This document shows positions 34,354 to 45,245 of a stretch of 64,000 bases of DNA, piece after piece. Origin of the DNA: Modicisalibacter tunisiensis (lineage in GTDB: Bacteria > Pseudomonadota > Gammaproteobacteria > Pseudomonadales > Halomonadaceae); contig NZ_JAGXFD010000001.1 of assembly GCF_020148005.1 (NCBI RefSeq), forward strand, positions 2,820,919-2,884,918. The letters are read 5' to 3'. The translations under genes were made by a program, and so were the position numbers. Below the pieces are notes generated by a model. The model was not told the origin of the DNA and searched no databases. It worked only from the letters and a program-made list of their open reading frames with translations. The first letter of the stretch is position 1, and every line of letters begins with the position of its first letter.

Positions 34354-37011
34354 ATGACCCTGTGGTTGCGCCTGCTGCTGGCCTTGCTGGTCATTCCCTG
34401 GCTGCTGATGCTGGCGCTGGGCGGCTGGCAGTTCGCCGCGGACGATCGCCAGCGCCGCGAGGCGCTGGTGACCCGCATCGAGGACGGCGTCAGGCTGCTC
34501 GCGCCCGCTCTCGCCGAGGCCCGTGACACGGTGACGCCGACACCCCGGGCGGCGCCGCTCGAGCGGCTGGCCCGGCTGACGGATGTGGCCGACGTCCGTT
34601 GGCGCGACAGCGGCTCGGCAGACAGCACGCCTCCCGCCCGGACGAGCCTGATCCGACGAGACGGGCGGACGCATGTGATCGTGCCGCTGCCCGGGGTGGC
34701 CTCCCCCGCCGCCTGGCTGGACGTGACGCTCCACGATGGCGCCCTGAGCCTGCCGCGCTACCGACAGCTGGCCGGCTGGGCGATCGCCCTGGCCCTGGCG
34801 ATGCTGATGCTGGGCCTCACCGCCCTGCTCGTCCCCCGCCGGGCTCTGGCGACTCTCGCCGAACAGCGCCACGTCCTCGAGCGGTTGCGGGCCGGCGACC
34901 GCCGCGCCCGTCTGCCGACCGAGGGCCCCCGCGAGCTGGCCCTGCTCTCCCGGGCCATCAACGGGCTCGCCGACACCCTGGCCTCCGGCCGCCACGGCGA
35001 CACGCCGGTCACCACCGAACTGCGCGCCTCGCTGCAGACCATCGAGCGCCAGAACGCCGAACTCGAGAGCGCGCGCCAGCAGGCCCAGGACGCCAACCGC
35101 GTGAAGTCGGAGTTCCTCGCCAACGTCAGTCACGAGATTCGCACGCCGCTCAACGGCATCATCGGCTTCTGTCGCCTGCTCGAGCGCAGCCCGCTGGAGG
35201 CACGCCAGCAGGAGTGGCTGGAGAATGTCACCCTGGCGGCCGACAACCTGCTGTCACTGGTCAACGATATCCTCGACTTTTCCAAGCTCGAGGCCGGCAA
35301 GCTGTCGCTCGATACCACCAGCCTCGATATCGCCGAGATCATCGACGAGGTGCTGCTCCTCCAGGCCCCCGCGGCCCAGGACAAGGACCTCGAGATGCTG
35401 GGCCTGGTCTATGATGACGTACCGGCGACGCTGTCGGGCGACCCGCTGCGCATCCGCCAGATCCTCACCAACCTGGTCCACAATGCCGTCAAGTTCACCG
35501 ATCACGGCGAGATCCTGGTTCGCGTCCAGGTCGAGGCGGAGCACGGCAGCGACATCGTGCTGGGCATTCGCGTCAGCGACACCGGCATCGGCCTGGCCGA
35601 GGAGGTTCGCGACCAGCTGTTCCAGCCGTTCGTGCAGGGCGAGAGCACCCGCTTGAGCCACCCCGGCGGCACCGGCCTGGGACTGATGATCTGCCGGAAG
35701 CTGCTCGACCAGATGCACGGCGACATCCGCGCCGACAGCACCCCCGAGGGCGGAACCACCTTCCACGTGACCCTGCCGCTGGGCGTGGTGACCCCGGCTG
35801 ACGAGCGCCGCCCGGCGCTTGACCTGAGCGGACGGCGGCTGGTACTCCGCGAACCGCACACCCCCAGCCGCCGCGCCCTCGCCCACCTGCTGCACCAGGC
35901 CGGTGCCGAGGTAAGGGTGCATGAACGGCCGGTGACGGCCGAATCCCTGCCGATGGACACGGACCTGGTGATCGAGGCCCGATCGAGCGCTCTCGCTGCC
36001 GAGACCCGCGCTCGCCTGGAGCGACTGCCCTGCCCCGTGCTGCTGCTGGGCAAGGGCGAGCCGCAGGATGGGGAGGCCACCGCCCTGACCGACCGGCTCC
36101 GCTGGTTCACCAAGCCGCTGACGCGGACACGCCTGGCCGCCGCCCTCGACGAGCTGCTGCCGCCCCCGGCCCATCCGCCGGCACCGACCGCCACCGGAGC
36201 ATCCCGGACCACGGCGCCGGCCCCCCGCGTGATGATCGTCGACGACGTCGCCTCCAACCGCCTGCTGGTCAGCGAGCTGCTGCGCCAACGCGGCATCGAG
36301 GGCGCGCTCTGTGCCGACAGCGGCGAGGCGGCCCTGGCCCTGGCCCGCCGGCAGCGCGTCGACCTGGTCCTGATGGACATTCGCATGCCGGGCATGGACG
36401 GCATCGCCACCGCGGCGGCACTGCGACGGCTGGGCGGCGCGTGGCGTCACTGCCCGATCGTCGCGCTGACCGCCCACGCCCGGGCCGAGGACACTCGCTC
36501 GCTGCTGGATTCCGGCATGCAGGCCGTACTGACCAAGCCGCTCGACGAGCACGCCCTGGGCCGCGTGCTGAGCGACCACCTGGCGCTGCCCCCGTCGCTC
36601 GGGCCCGTGGCATCCGGGCATGGCACGACGCTCGAGGACGACGAACTGCCGGTCGTCGATACCGAGCTCGGCATCACCCTGGCGGGGGGGCAACCGGCGC
36701 TGGCCGAGCGCATGCTGGCGGCCCTGCTGGAAAGCCTCGACGAGATCGAGGCCGAACTGCGACGGACCTACGCGCTGGACGACGAGAGCGCCTTCCTCGA
36801 TGCCGTGCACCACCTCAATGGCGCCTGTCGCTACTGCGGCGTGCCGCAGCTGGCCCTGGTGGCCGAAACCCTCGAGTCGCGCCTGCGCGCCCAGGGCCTC
36901 GCCAGCGTGGCGGACATCTACGTGACCTTGCTGGAAGCCCTGCAGCGACTGCGCGCCTGGCGCGCCGAGCAGGCACGCCCGGTCACCACCCCCGACGGCG
37001 GCGAGCGCTAG
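34354..37011 (+). CDS. gacS: hybrid sensor histidine kinase GacS/BarA
   Basis: An 885-residue tripartite sensor kinase. TM1 is about 4-22 (LRLLLALLVIPWLLMLALG), a periplasmic segment follows, TM2 is about 138-158, then HAMP. HisKA has His260 (ANVSHEIRTPLNGIIGF); the ATPase domain shows LTNLVHNAVKF and GTGLGLMICRKL. A degenerate receiver-like region precedes a true receiver with Asp675 (VLMDIRMPGMDG); an Hpt domain has His819 (VHHLNGACRYCG). The partner would be a GacA/UvrY regulator controlling Rsm/Csr small RNAs; that gene is not here. The start ATG overlaps the stop of a nine-codon ORF (34328-34357). Its stop TAG lies in the left CTAG of a repeat element. Confidence 0.92.
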   Translation: MTLWLRLLLALLVIPWLLMLALGGWQFAADDRQRREALVTRIEDGVRLLAPALAEARDTVTPTPRAAPLERLARLTDVADVRWRDSGSADSTPPARTSLIRRDGRTHVIVPLPGVASPAAWLDVTLHDGALSLPRYRQLAGWAIALALAMLMLGLTALLVPRRALATLAEQRHVLERLRAGDRRARLPTEGPRELALLSRAINGLADTLASGRHGDTPVTTELRASLQTIERQNAELESARQQAQDANRVKSEFLANVSHEIRTPLNGIIGFCRLLERSPLEARQQEWLENVTLAADNLLSLVNDILDFSKLEAGKLSLDTTSLDIAEIIDEVLLLQAPAAQDKDLEMLGLVYDDVPATLSGDPLRIRQILTNLVHNAVKFTDHGEILVRVQVEAEHGSDIVLGIRVSDTGIGLAEEVRDQLFQPFVQGESTRLSHPGGTGLGLMICRKLLDQMHGDIRADSTPEGGTTFHVTLPLGVVTPADERRPALDLSGRRLVLREPHTPSRRALAHLLHQAGAEVRVHERPVTAESLPMDTDLVIEARSSALAAETRARLERLPCPVLLLGKGEPQDGEATALTDRLRWFTKPLTRTRLAAALDELLPPPAHPPAPTATGASRTTAPAPRVMIVDDVASNRLLVSELLRQRGIEGALCADSGEAALALARRQRVDLVLMDIRMPGMDGIATAAALRRLGGAWRHCPIVALTAHARAEDTRSLLDSGMQAVLTKPLDEHALGRVLSDHLALPPSLGPVASGHGTTLEDDELPVVDTELGITLAGGQPALAERMLAALLESLDEIEAELRRTYALDDESAFLDAVHHLNGACRYCGVPQLALVAETLESRLRAQGLASVADIYVTLLEALQRLRAWRAEQARPVTTPDGGER

Positions 37012-37244
37012 TTGTGGTCTCTCGGCAGGTTGTTCATCCGCAGTCTGGCCGTGGGAGCGACTTCAGTCGCGATGAGCGCGCCACCGAGACACCGCTGTCG
37101 GGGATGAATCCCCTTCCACAAGCTCCCTTCAGGGCGGCCCCCCTTCCGGCAAGCGTCTCCGGCAGGCCGGTCAGCCTGGATTACTACCCTCCAGTCAGCC
37201 GGCGGGGCCTTTCCGTGAACAACCTGATGGGTTTACACAGCTAG
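37008..37244. repeat. CTAG-bounded palindromic element, copy C (with REPIN insert)
   Basis: A 237-base element filling the gap between convergent gacS and pdxJ. Both ends read inward as CTAG, 14 bases, CAGGTTGTTCA, perfectly matching each other in the 11-base block. The left CTAG holds the gacS stop and the right CTAG holds the pdxJ stop. Compared with copy A, an extra block of about 130 bases containing a pair of inverted REPs is present in the middle. Confidence 0.75.
37051..37119. repeat. REP pair in inverted orientation (REPIN)
   Basis: REP 1 at 37051-37075 is GTGG then GA then the hairpin GCGACTTCAGTCGC, nearly identical to the REP at 25915. REP 2 at 37099-37119 lies on the opposite strand and reads GTGGAAG then the hairpin GGGGATTCATCCCC. 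Two facing REPs separated by about 23 bases form a REPIN, the unit mobilised by RAYT transposases in other genomes. No RAYT gene is in the window. Confidence 0.7.
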
Positions 37245-38029
37245 TGGTAGTCGTGGTCATCGTGGTCGTGCCCATCCAGGGCGGCCACGAAGCCCGCCTC
37301 GTAGCCGGCGACGACCAGACGCTTCATTTCGGCAACCGCCTCCTTGAGCCCCACGAACAGGGCGCGGGCGATGATCGCGTGGCCGATGTTGAGCTCGTTA
37401 ATGCCGGGAATCGCGGCGATGGGCTCGACATTGTGGTAATGCAGGCCATGTCCCGCATTGACCGTCAGCCCCAGCTCCAGCGCCAGCTCCGCCGCGGCGG
37501 CGACCCGCGCATGCTCGAGACGGGCGGTCTCGCCCCGGGCCTCGGCATAGGCGCCGGTATGCAGCTCGATGACCGGGGCGCCGATCTCGTGGGCGGCACG
37601 AATCTGCTCGGGGTCGGGGTCGATGAACAGCGACACCTCACAGCCGGCGGCGGCCAGGCGTTCGCAGGCCGGGGCGATCGTGGCCCGACCGCCGACCACG
37701 TCCAGCCCGCCCTCGGTGGTCAGCTCCTCGCGCTTTTCCGGGACCAGGCACACGTTCGCCGGCTTCACGCGCTCGGCGAAGGCGACCATCTCCTCGGTCA
37801 CCGCCATCTCCAGGTTGATGCGCGTGTTGACCACCTCGGCCAGGCGCCGCACGTCGTGCTCCTGGATATGCCGGCGATCCTCGCGCAGGTGCAGCGTGAT
37901 GCCGTCGGCACCCGCCTCCTCGGCCAGCAGCGCGGCCTGGACCGGATCGGGGTAGCGGGTGCCGCGCGCCTGGCGCAGGGTCGCCACATGGTCGATGTTG
38001 ACGCCGAGCAGGATGCGGGGAGGCTGCAT
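37241..38029 (-). CDS. pdxJ: pyridoxine 5'-phosphate synthase
   Basis: A 262-residue TIM-barrel enzyme that joins 1-deoxyxylulose 5-phosphate and 3-amino-2-oxopropyl phosphate to pyridoxine 5'-phosphate. Conserved parts: [69 protein letters not shown] and [14 protein letters not shown] 38029 follows AAGGAG. The last residues [10 protein letters not shown] form a His/Asp-rich tail beyond the usual end. It follows recO (62-base gap). Confidence 0.96.
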   Translation of the reverse strand: MQPPRILLGVNIDHVATLRQARGTRYPDPVQAALLAEEAGADGITLHLREDRRHIQEHDVRRLAEVVNTRINLEMAVTEEMVAFAERVKPANVCLVPEKREELTTEGGLDVVGGRATIAPACERLAAAGCEVSLFIDPDPEQIRAAHEIGAPVIELHTGAYAEARGETARLEHARVAAAAELALELGLTVNAGHGLHYHNVEPIAAIPGINELNIGHAIIARALFVGLKEAVAEMKRLVVAGYEAGFVAALDGHDHDDHDYH

Positions 38030-38090
38030 GGGGATACTCCTTCGGTAAGCCGCAAGATGGAGGGGCATCTTAGCGTCTACCGCCGGCGGC

Positions 38091-38804
38091 TTACACCTCG
38101 CGGTGCTCGCCGCGTCGCCGGGCCACCAGCGCACGCATCAGTTCCCGCGAGCGCAGCGAGCGCTCGCCCAGCAGCGGATCCAGCGCGGAACGCGTCAGCG
38201 CCTTGGCGAGCCCGGCCAGCCCCGGGCGCTCCCAGTCGCCCCCGGCCAGCAGCCGCAGGCCGCGCCCGTCCATGCCCCGGTCCGACTCGGTGGGCGCGAA
38301 GCGGCGCTGCTCGGGGAGATAGACATAGCGGGACTGCGGATCGAGGGCCCGATCCCCAGAATCGAGGAACACCGGTTCACTGTCGAGGACCTCGAGGAGG
38401 CTGATCTCCAGGCGACGCAGGGCCCCGGCACGCTGCGCCGGCACGGTCAGCGCGTCGAGTGCCGCCGTGTAGTAGGCGAAGACGTCCGGCGCCGGCAGCA
38501 GGGGCGGCAGCAGCCGGGTCAGCAGCTCATTGGCGTACAGGCCGCACAGCAGACCCTCGCCGGCCAGCAGCGACACCGAGCCACGCGACTCCAGCAGGCG
38601 CAGGCGCTTGAGCTCATGGTCGCCCTGCCAGGTGACGTGCAGCGCCGCGAAGGGCTGCAGGCGGCCCCGCGACTTGCTGCCGGCCCGCTGCACACCCTGG
38701 GCCACGGCACGCACCCGGCCGTGCTCGAGCGTCAGCAGCTCGACCAGGGCGCTGGTCTCGCGGTAGGGCCGCTTGTGCAGCAGGTAGGCCGGCTGGGGGG
38801 TCAT
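38091..38804 (-). CDS. recO: DNA repair protein RecO
   Basis: A 237-residue RecO that anneals single strands and helps load RecA with RecR. The N-terminal OB fold begins [32 protein letters not shown], followed by a helical domain ([22 protein letters not shown]). Length and the order era-recO-pdxJ fit the family. GGGAGAC lies upstream of the ATG. The gap to era contains a palindromic element. Confidence 0.93.
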   Translation of the reverse strand: MTPQPAYLLHKRPYRETSALVELLTLEHGRVRAVAQGVQRAGSKSRGRLQPFAALHVTWQGDHELKRLRLLESRGSVSLLAGEGLLCGLYANELLTRLLPPLLPAPDVFAYYTAALDALTVPAQRAGALRRLEISLLEVLDSEPVFLDSGDRALDPQSRYVYLPEQRRFAPTESDRGMDGRGLRLLAGGDWERPGLAGLAKALTRSALDPLLGERSLRSRELMRALVARRRGEHREV

Positions 38805-38843
38805 GACTGTCTCCCTGACGCCAGACGAGACCTCGCCGAGCGA

Positions 38844-38933
38844 CGATCAGGCAAGGCGAAGAGCGGGGAGAACGCAGAGTTTACCAATGAGTAAATGAGC
38901 ATTTTGAGCCGCTCTTCAACACAGCATTGATCG
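38844..38933. repeat. imperfect palindromic intergenic element between era and recO
   Basis: CGATCA...GAAGAGCGG (38844-38866) is mirrored by CCGCTCTTC...TGATCG (38909-38933). The centre has a small TTTAC/GTAAA hairpin. It lies inside the presumed era-recO transcript. Only one copy is in the window, so a repeat family is a guess. Confidence 0.4.
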
Positions 38934-38956
38934 AGCGCAGGCAGGTGTCGTCGGCG

Positions 38957-39856
38957 TCAGTCCAGATCGTACCCCAGACTCTTCAAGGCCCGGTCATCAT
39001 CCGACCAGCCGCGCTTGACCTTGACCCAGAGGTTGAGCATCACCTTGGCGCCCAGGGCCCGCTCCATCTCGAGCCGTGCCTCGCGGCCGATCTTCTTGAT
39101 GCGCTCGCCGTTCTCGCCGATCAGGATCTTCTTCTGTCCCGGGCGCTCCACCAGCATCAGCGCGCTGATGTGAATGATCCGCCCCTCGTCGCGGAACTCC
39201 TCGATCTCGACGGTCATCTGGTAGGGCAGCTCGTCGCCGAGCTGGCGCATGACCTTCTCGCGCACCAGTTCGGCGGCCAGGAAGCGCTGGCTGCGGTCGG
39301 TGATCTGGTCCTCGGGGAAGTAGTGGACCCCCTCGGGCAGGTACTGGGCCACCTCGGCCTCGAGCTCGGGGACATTGGTGCCATGCTTGGCGGAGATCGG
39401 CAGGATGGCGGCGAACTCGCGCTTGGCCTGCAGCGACTCCAGCCACGGCAGCAGCGTGCTCTTGTCCTTGAGCCAGTCGACCTTGTTGACCGCGAGGATC
39501 ACCGGTGCGCGCACATGGGTCAGCTTGTCGAGCACCACGTCGTCTTCCTCGGTCCAGCGGGTCCGATCGACCAGGAAGACCACACAGTCGATATCACGCA
39601 GGGCCTGGGTCGCCGCCTGGTTCATGAAGCGGTTGATGGCCTTGTTGCGATCCCGGGACTGGATATGCATGCCCGGCGTGTCGACGTAGATGAACTGCGT
39701 CTCGTCCTCGGTCTTGATGCCCATCACCTGATGACGCGTGGTCTGCGGGCGACGCGAGGTGATCGACACCTTCTGCCCGAGGATGCGGTTCATCAGGGTC
39801 GACTTGCCGACGTTGGGCCGGCCGACGATGGCCACGAAACCACAGCGTTGCGTCAT
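38957..39856 (-). CDS. era: GTPase Era
   Basis: A 299-residue GTPase needed for 16S rRNA processing and 30S assembly. G motifs: [12 protein letters not shown] (G1), DTPGMH (G3), NKVDW (G4) and SAKHG (G5); the C-terminal KH domain has [32 protein letters not shown]. It overlaps the end of rnc by four bases (start ATG 39856, rnc stop 39853). Confidence 0.97.
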   Translation of the reverse strand: MTQRCGFVAIVGRPNVGKSTLMNRILGQKVSITSRRPQTTRHQVMGIKTEDETQFIYVDTPGMHIQSRDRNKAINRFMNQAATQALRDIDCVVFLVDRTRWTEEDDVVLDKLTHVRAPVILAVNKVDWLKDKSTLLPWLESLQAKREFAAILPISAKHGTNVPELEAEVAQYLPEGVHYFPEDQITDRSQRFLAAELVREKVMRQLGDELPYQMTVEIEEFRDEGRIIHISALMLVERPGQKKILIGENGERIKKIGREARLEMERALGAKVMLNLWVKVKRGWSDDDRALKSLGYDLD

Positions 39857-40542
39857 GAGCGCCCTCCTCGCGGCTCGAGCCGGTGCAAGGCCTGCTCGGC
39901 CGCCTGCTGTTCGGCATGCCGGCGGCTGGAGCCGACACCCAGGGTGTGTTCATCGAGCATCGCCACGTGGCACTCGACGGTAAAGGTCTGCGCATGCGCC
40001 TCGCCTTCCACCGACACCACCTCGTAGCGCGGCAGCGGCGACTGGCGGGACTGCAGGAATTCCTGAAGCCGCGTCTTGGGGTCCTTCTGGGTATCGTGCA
40101 GGTTGATCGACTCGAGCCGCGTGCCGTACCAGGCGAGGATACGCGCCTTGACGGCATCCATGCCGGCGTCCAGGTAGATGGCGCCGATCACCGCCTCCAT
40201 GGCATCGGCCAGGATCGACTCGCGCCGGAAACCGCCGCTCTTCAGCTCGCCCGAGCCGAGCCGGAGCTGCTCGCCGAGTTCGAACTCGCGGGCCAGCTCC
40301 GCCAGGGTCAGCCCCTTGACCAGGCGCGCCCGCAGCCGCGACAGCTGGCCCTCGCGGGCCTGGGGAAAGCGCTGAAAGAGCGCCTCGCCGATCACGAAGT
40401 TGACGATGGAATCGCCCAGAAACTCCAGGCGCTCGTTGTTGTCGCCACCGTAGCTGCGATGCGTCAGGGCCAGTTCCAGCAGGGCCGGGTCACGAAAGTC
40501 GTGACCGATGCGGCGGCTGAAGGCTTGTTGCGAGGTACTCAC
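39853..40542 (-). CDS. rnc: ribonuclease III
   Basis: A 229-residue double-strand-specific endonuclease that processes rRNA and regulates mRNA. The signature [21 protein letters not shown] and the second acidic site [16 protein letters not shown] are intact; the C-terminal dsRNA-binding domain has [11 protein letters not shown] and [18 protein letters not shown]. It follows lepB by 43 bases and overlaps era. Confidence 0.97.
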   Translation of the reverse strand: MSTSQQAFSRRIGHDFRDPALLELALTHRSYGGDNNERLEFLGDSIVNFVIGEALFQRFPQAREGQLSRLRARLVKGLTLAELAREFELGEQLRLGSGELKSGGFRRESILADAMEAVIGAIYLDAGMDAVKARILAWYGTRLESINLHDTQKDPKTRLQEFLQSRQSPLPRYEVVSVEGEAHAQTFTVECHVAMLDEHTLGVGSSRRHAEQQAAEQALHRLEPRGGRS

Positions 40543-40585
40543 GAAACGTCCGCTCTCGAATTCTCTTGAATGGTCGGTCGCCGGC

Positions 40586-41389
40586 TCATGGAATCAGGCG
40601 TACCGAACTGAAGCTGGGAAGCCCGCCGTCCCAGTGCATCCACACGGCAAAGGCCTTGCCGACGATGTTCTCTTCCGGCACGAAGCCCCAGTAGCGGCTG
40701 TCGTTGGAGTGGTCGCGGTTGTCTCCCATCATGAAGTAGTGGCCCGGCGGCACCACCACCTCGCGCATCTGCGGCCCGGGATCGCGCGGGTTATTGTAGA
40801 TGGCGTGCTCGTGCTCGCCCAGCCACTCCTTGAAGCGTACCTCGCCCGGGGCGGTCTCGGGATTGCGATCCGCCACCTCCTTGGTCACCGGCTTGCCGTT
40901 GACGTAGAGCTGCTTGCCCTCGTAACGGATCCGGTCGCCGGGCAGCCCCACGACACGCTTGATGAAGTCCACCGAGGGGTCTTCCGGGAAACGGAACACC
41001 ATCACGTCGCCACGCTCGGGCTCGCCGAGATCGAGCACCTTGGTGTTCGCCACCGGCAACCGCAGCCCGTAGGTGAACTTGTTGACCAGGATGAAATCGC
41101 CCACCTCGAGCGTGGGGCGCATCGAGCCGGAGGGAATCTGGAACGGCTCGACGATGAAGCTGCGCAGCAGCAGCACGATCAGCAGTACCGGAAAGAACGA
41201 CCGGGCATAGTCGACCGGCCAGGGCTCGCGAGTCAGCTTGCGGCGCGCCGTGTCGTCGAGCGTCACCGACTCGCCGGCCTCGGCGGCGACCAGCCGCGCC
41301 CGACGGCGACGCCGCCACCAGACCACATCCAGCAACCAGACCAGTCCGGTGACGGCCACGGCCACCACCAGCAGCAGCGAAAAATCCAT
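40586..41389 (-). CDS. lepB: signal peptidase I
   Basis: A 267-residue inner-membrane peptidase that removes Sec/Tat signal peptides. TM1 is about 4-24, a basic RRRRR segment follows, and TM2 is about 65-80. Catalytic Ser89 is in [15 protein letters not shown] and Lys144 in [12 protein letters not shown]; a further conserved block is [20 protein letters not shown]. It lies 14 bases after lepA, the usual lepA-lepB pair. Confidence 0.96.
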   Translation of the reverse strand: MDFSLLLVVAVAVTGLVWLLDVVWWRRRRRARLVAAEAGESVTLDDTARRKLTREPWPVDYARSFFPVLLIVLLLRSFIVEPFQIPSGSMRPTLEVGDFILVNKFTYGLRLPVANTKVLDLGEPERGDVMVFRFPEDPSVDFIKRVVGLPGDRIRYEGKQLYVNGKPVTKEVADRNPETAPGEVRFKEWLGEHEHAIYNNPRDPGPQMREVVVPPGHYFMMGDNRDHSNDSRYWGFVPEENIVGKAFAVWMHWDGGLPSFSSVRLIP

Positions 41390-41403
41390 GTCTCTTTCAG
41401 TTC

Positions 41404-43221
<1,818 letters not shown>

Positions 43222-43370
43222 TGACGCCTGTCCGGTGTTGTGTACACGATCCTGCCGCGCCGGCCGGGGCGCGGACGACGACCGTGTAACGGAATCGATT
43301 GGCGGGCATTGTACCGACAAGCCCCCGGCATGGACAGCGACGCGCCGGCGCCGGACACGAACACGACGAC

Positions 43371-43386
43371 GGGGCCCGAGGGCCCC
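43371..43386 (-). terminator. GC-rich hairpin after mucD (weak terminator)
   Basis: GGGGCCC/GGGCCCC forms a seven-base stem with a two-base loop 31 bases after the mucD stop, without a T-run. The rest of the 195-base mucD-lepA gap shows nothing else recognisable. Confidence 0.35.
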
Positions 43387-43416
43387 GCCGCCGACTGTCT
43401 GACGCCACTGGCGGTG

Positions 43417-44850
43417 TTACTCGTTGCCGCCCAGGCGCAGCGCCACGAACAGCGAGTGGCCATCACGGACCAGGCGAACCGGCACCACGCTGCTGCTCTT
43501 GACCGATTCGATCACCGAAGCCAGCTGCTCGGCGGAGTCGATCGACTGCTGGGCCACCGAGACGATGATGTCACCGCTCTGGATGCCCGCGGCGGCGGCA
43601 GCACCGCTCGGATCGACCTGCATGATGCGCACGCCATGATCGAGGCCCAGGCGCTCGAGCTGACGGCTGTCCAGGTCGCTGACCGCCACACCCAGGCGAG
43701 TCTGCGGGCCCTGCCCCTGCTGATCCTGCATCGCCTGCTGGTCGCTTTCCGGCCAGTCGCCGACGGTCACCTTCTGGGTACGCTCCTTGCCGTTGCGCAG
43801 CACCTTGAGCGACACCGTCTCGCCCGGCGCCACCTTGCCGATCAGGCGCGGCAGCTTGCTGGACTGATCGACCGCGTCCCCGTTCACGCCGAGGATGATG
43901 TCACCGGCCTGCAGACCGGCCTTGGCCGCCGGCGAGTCCTGAGCGACCTCGGCGATCAGCGCCCCGTGGGAGTCCTTCATGCCGAAGGATTCGGCCAGAT
44001 CCCGGGATACCGGCTGAATCACCACGCCCAGCCAGCCACGGCTGACATGACCGGTGGCCTTGAGCTGGTCGGCGATATCCATCGCCACATTGATCGGGAT
44101 CGCGAAGGACAGCCCCATGAAGCCGCCGCTGCGGGTGAAGATCTGCGAGTTGATGCCCACGACCTTGCCGTCGAGGTTGAACAGCGGCCCGCCGGAGTTG
44201 CCGGGGTTGATCGCCACGTCGGTCTGGATGAACGGCACATAGGTGTCGGTCGGCAGGGTGCGATCGATGGCGCTGACGATGCCCGAGGTCACCGAGTGAT
44301 CGAAGCCGAACGGCGAGCCGATGGCGGCCACCCATTCGCCGACCTCGAGGTCGTCGGAGTTGCCGATATTGAGCGTCGGCAGATCCTTGGCATCGACCTT
44401 GAGCACAGCCACGTCGGTCTTCTTGTCTTCACCGACCAGCTTGGCCTTGAGCTCGCGGCGATCATTCAGCCGCACCACGATCTTGTCGGCCCCATCGACG
44501 ACATGGGCATTGGTCAGGATATAGCCATCCTGGCTGATGATGAAGCCGGAACCCAGCGAATGCCGTTCTGCAGTACCGCCATCATTGCCCCCCTGCTGCC
44601 CCGGCCCGAACGGGATCTGATCGCCGAAGAAGTGCCGGAAGATTTCCGGGACATCCTGACTGGAACCGCCCCAGGGCCCCATGCTGCGGCGCTGGACCTC
44701 CTGCGTCGTCGAGATGTTCACCACCCCCGGCGCCGCCTGCTTCACCAGCTCGGTAAAGTCCGGCAACTCGCGCGCCTGTGCCGCCTGCACGGCGAACGTG
44801 GCGAGCACGAGCATCAGCCACATGGAGACCTGTCGTGTGATGCGTTGCAT
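43417..44850 (-). CDS. mucD: periplasmic serine protease DegP/MucD
   Basis: A 477-residue HtrA-family protease-chaperone for misfolded envelope proteins. A signal peptide ends near AQARELP (residue 27). The triad is His116 (TNAHVVDG), Asp146 (TDVAVLKV) and Ser219 (NPGNSGGP), followed by two PDZ domains (about 260-350 and 380-470). ATG 44850 follows AGGAG. It lies downstream of mucB but is separated by 395 bases that contain a sigma-E-like promoter, so it may be transcribed on its own as part of the envelope-stress regulon. Confidence 0.95.
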   Translation of the reverse strand: MQRITRQVSMWLMLVLATFAVQAAQARELPDFTELVKQAAPGVVNISTTQEVQRRSMGPWGGSSQDVPEIFRHFFGDQIPFGPGQQGGNDGGTAERHSLGSGFIISQDGYILTNAHVVDGADKIVVRLNDRRELKAKLVGEDKKTDVAVLKVDAKDLPTLNIGNSDDLEVGEWVAAIGSPFGFDHSVTSGIVSAIDRTLPTDTYVPFIQTDVAINPGNSGGPLFNLDGKVVGINSQIFTRSGGFMGLSFAIPINVAMDIADQLKATGHVSRGWLGVVIQPVSRDLAESFGMKDSHGALIAEVAQDSPAAKAGLQAGDIILGVNGDAVDQSSKLPRLIGKVAPGETVSLKVLRNGKERTQKVTVGDWPESDQQAMQDQQGQGPQTRLGVAVSDLDSRQLERLGLDHGVRIMQVDPSGAAAAAGIQSGDIIVSVAQQSIDSAEQLASVIESVKSSSVVPVRLVRDGHSLFVALRLGGNE

Positions 44851-45245
44851 TGAGAACTCCTGCTTGCTGTCTGGGAGCCGTTCCGCCCGGCAGCGGCCGG
44901 AAACATCGAAAAACCGACGATCGACGGGAACACCATCCATCCAAAAACCGTCACCGCCACGTCCTTCGATATCCGGCAACACCGCCCGAGGAAGGAAGCT
45001 CCATCACGGAACGCGGTTGATTGTCGGCAAGTGCCTCTTGTCGCCGACCGGCGGCCGGGCACTCGACGGGTTTGAGTCACGCCACTGCAAAGAGTTCAGC
45101 CGAAGCCAGGAAATTGTCGCGATCGGACAACAGCCCATGACCCTGACCTGCCGTCGGGGTCGAAACGCAAGCAGCCCGCCGGATGACGGGCCTGACATGA
45201 AGTATCACGGCTCGGCCGTGGCGAAGGACAGGGCTGACGGCAGAC
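44851..45245. other. 395-base gap between mucB and mucD
   Basis: No convincing gene is seen; in particular no mucC/rseC-like membrane protein with a Cys-rich N-terminus is encoded. The gap holds a short hairpin (GCCCG/CGGGC, 45174-45191) just after mucB that could end or pause transcription, and a sigma-E-like promoter reading toward mucD at 45071-45097. The implied mucD leader is about 210 bases. Confidence 0.6.
45071..45097 (-). promoter_or_regulatory. sigma-E (AlgU)-like promoter for mucD
   Basis: On the minus strand GAACTC (45097-45092), a 16-base spacer and TCAAA (45075-45071) resemble the sigma-E consensus GAACTT-N16-TC(A/T)AA. Position upstream of mucD suits a stress-regulated protease gene. 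Confidence 0.4.

Noticed and set aside
44814-45198. Short open frames in the mucB-mucD gap as a possible mucC
   Set aside because: None has membrane helices and cysteine pattern of RseC/MucC, or a ribosome binding site.
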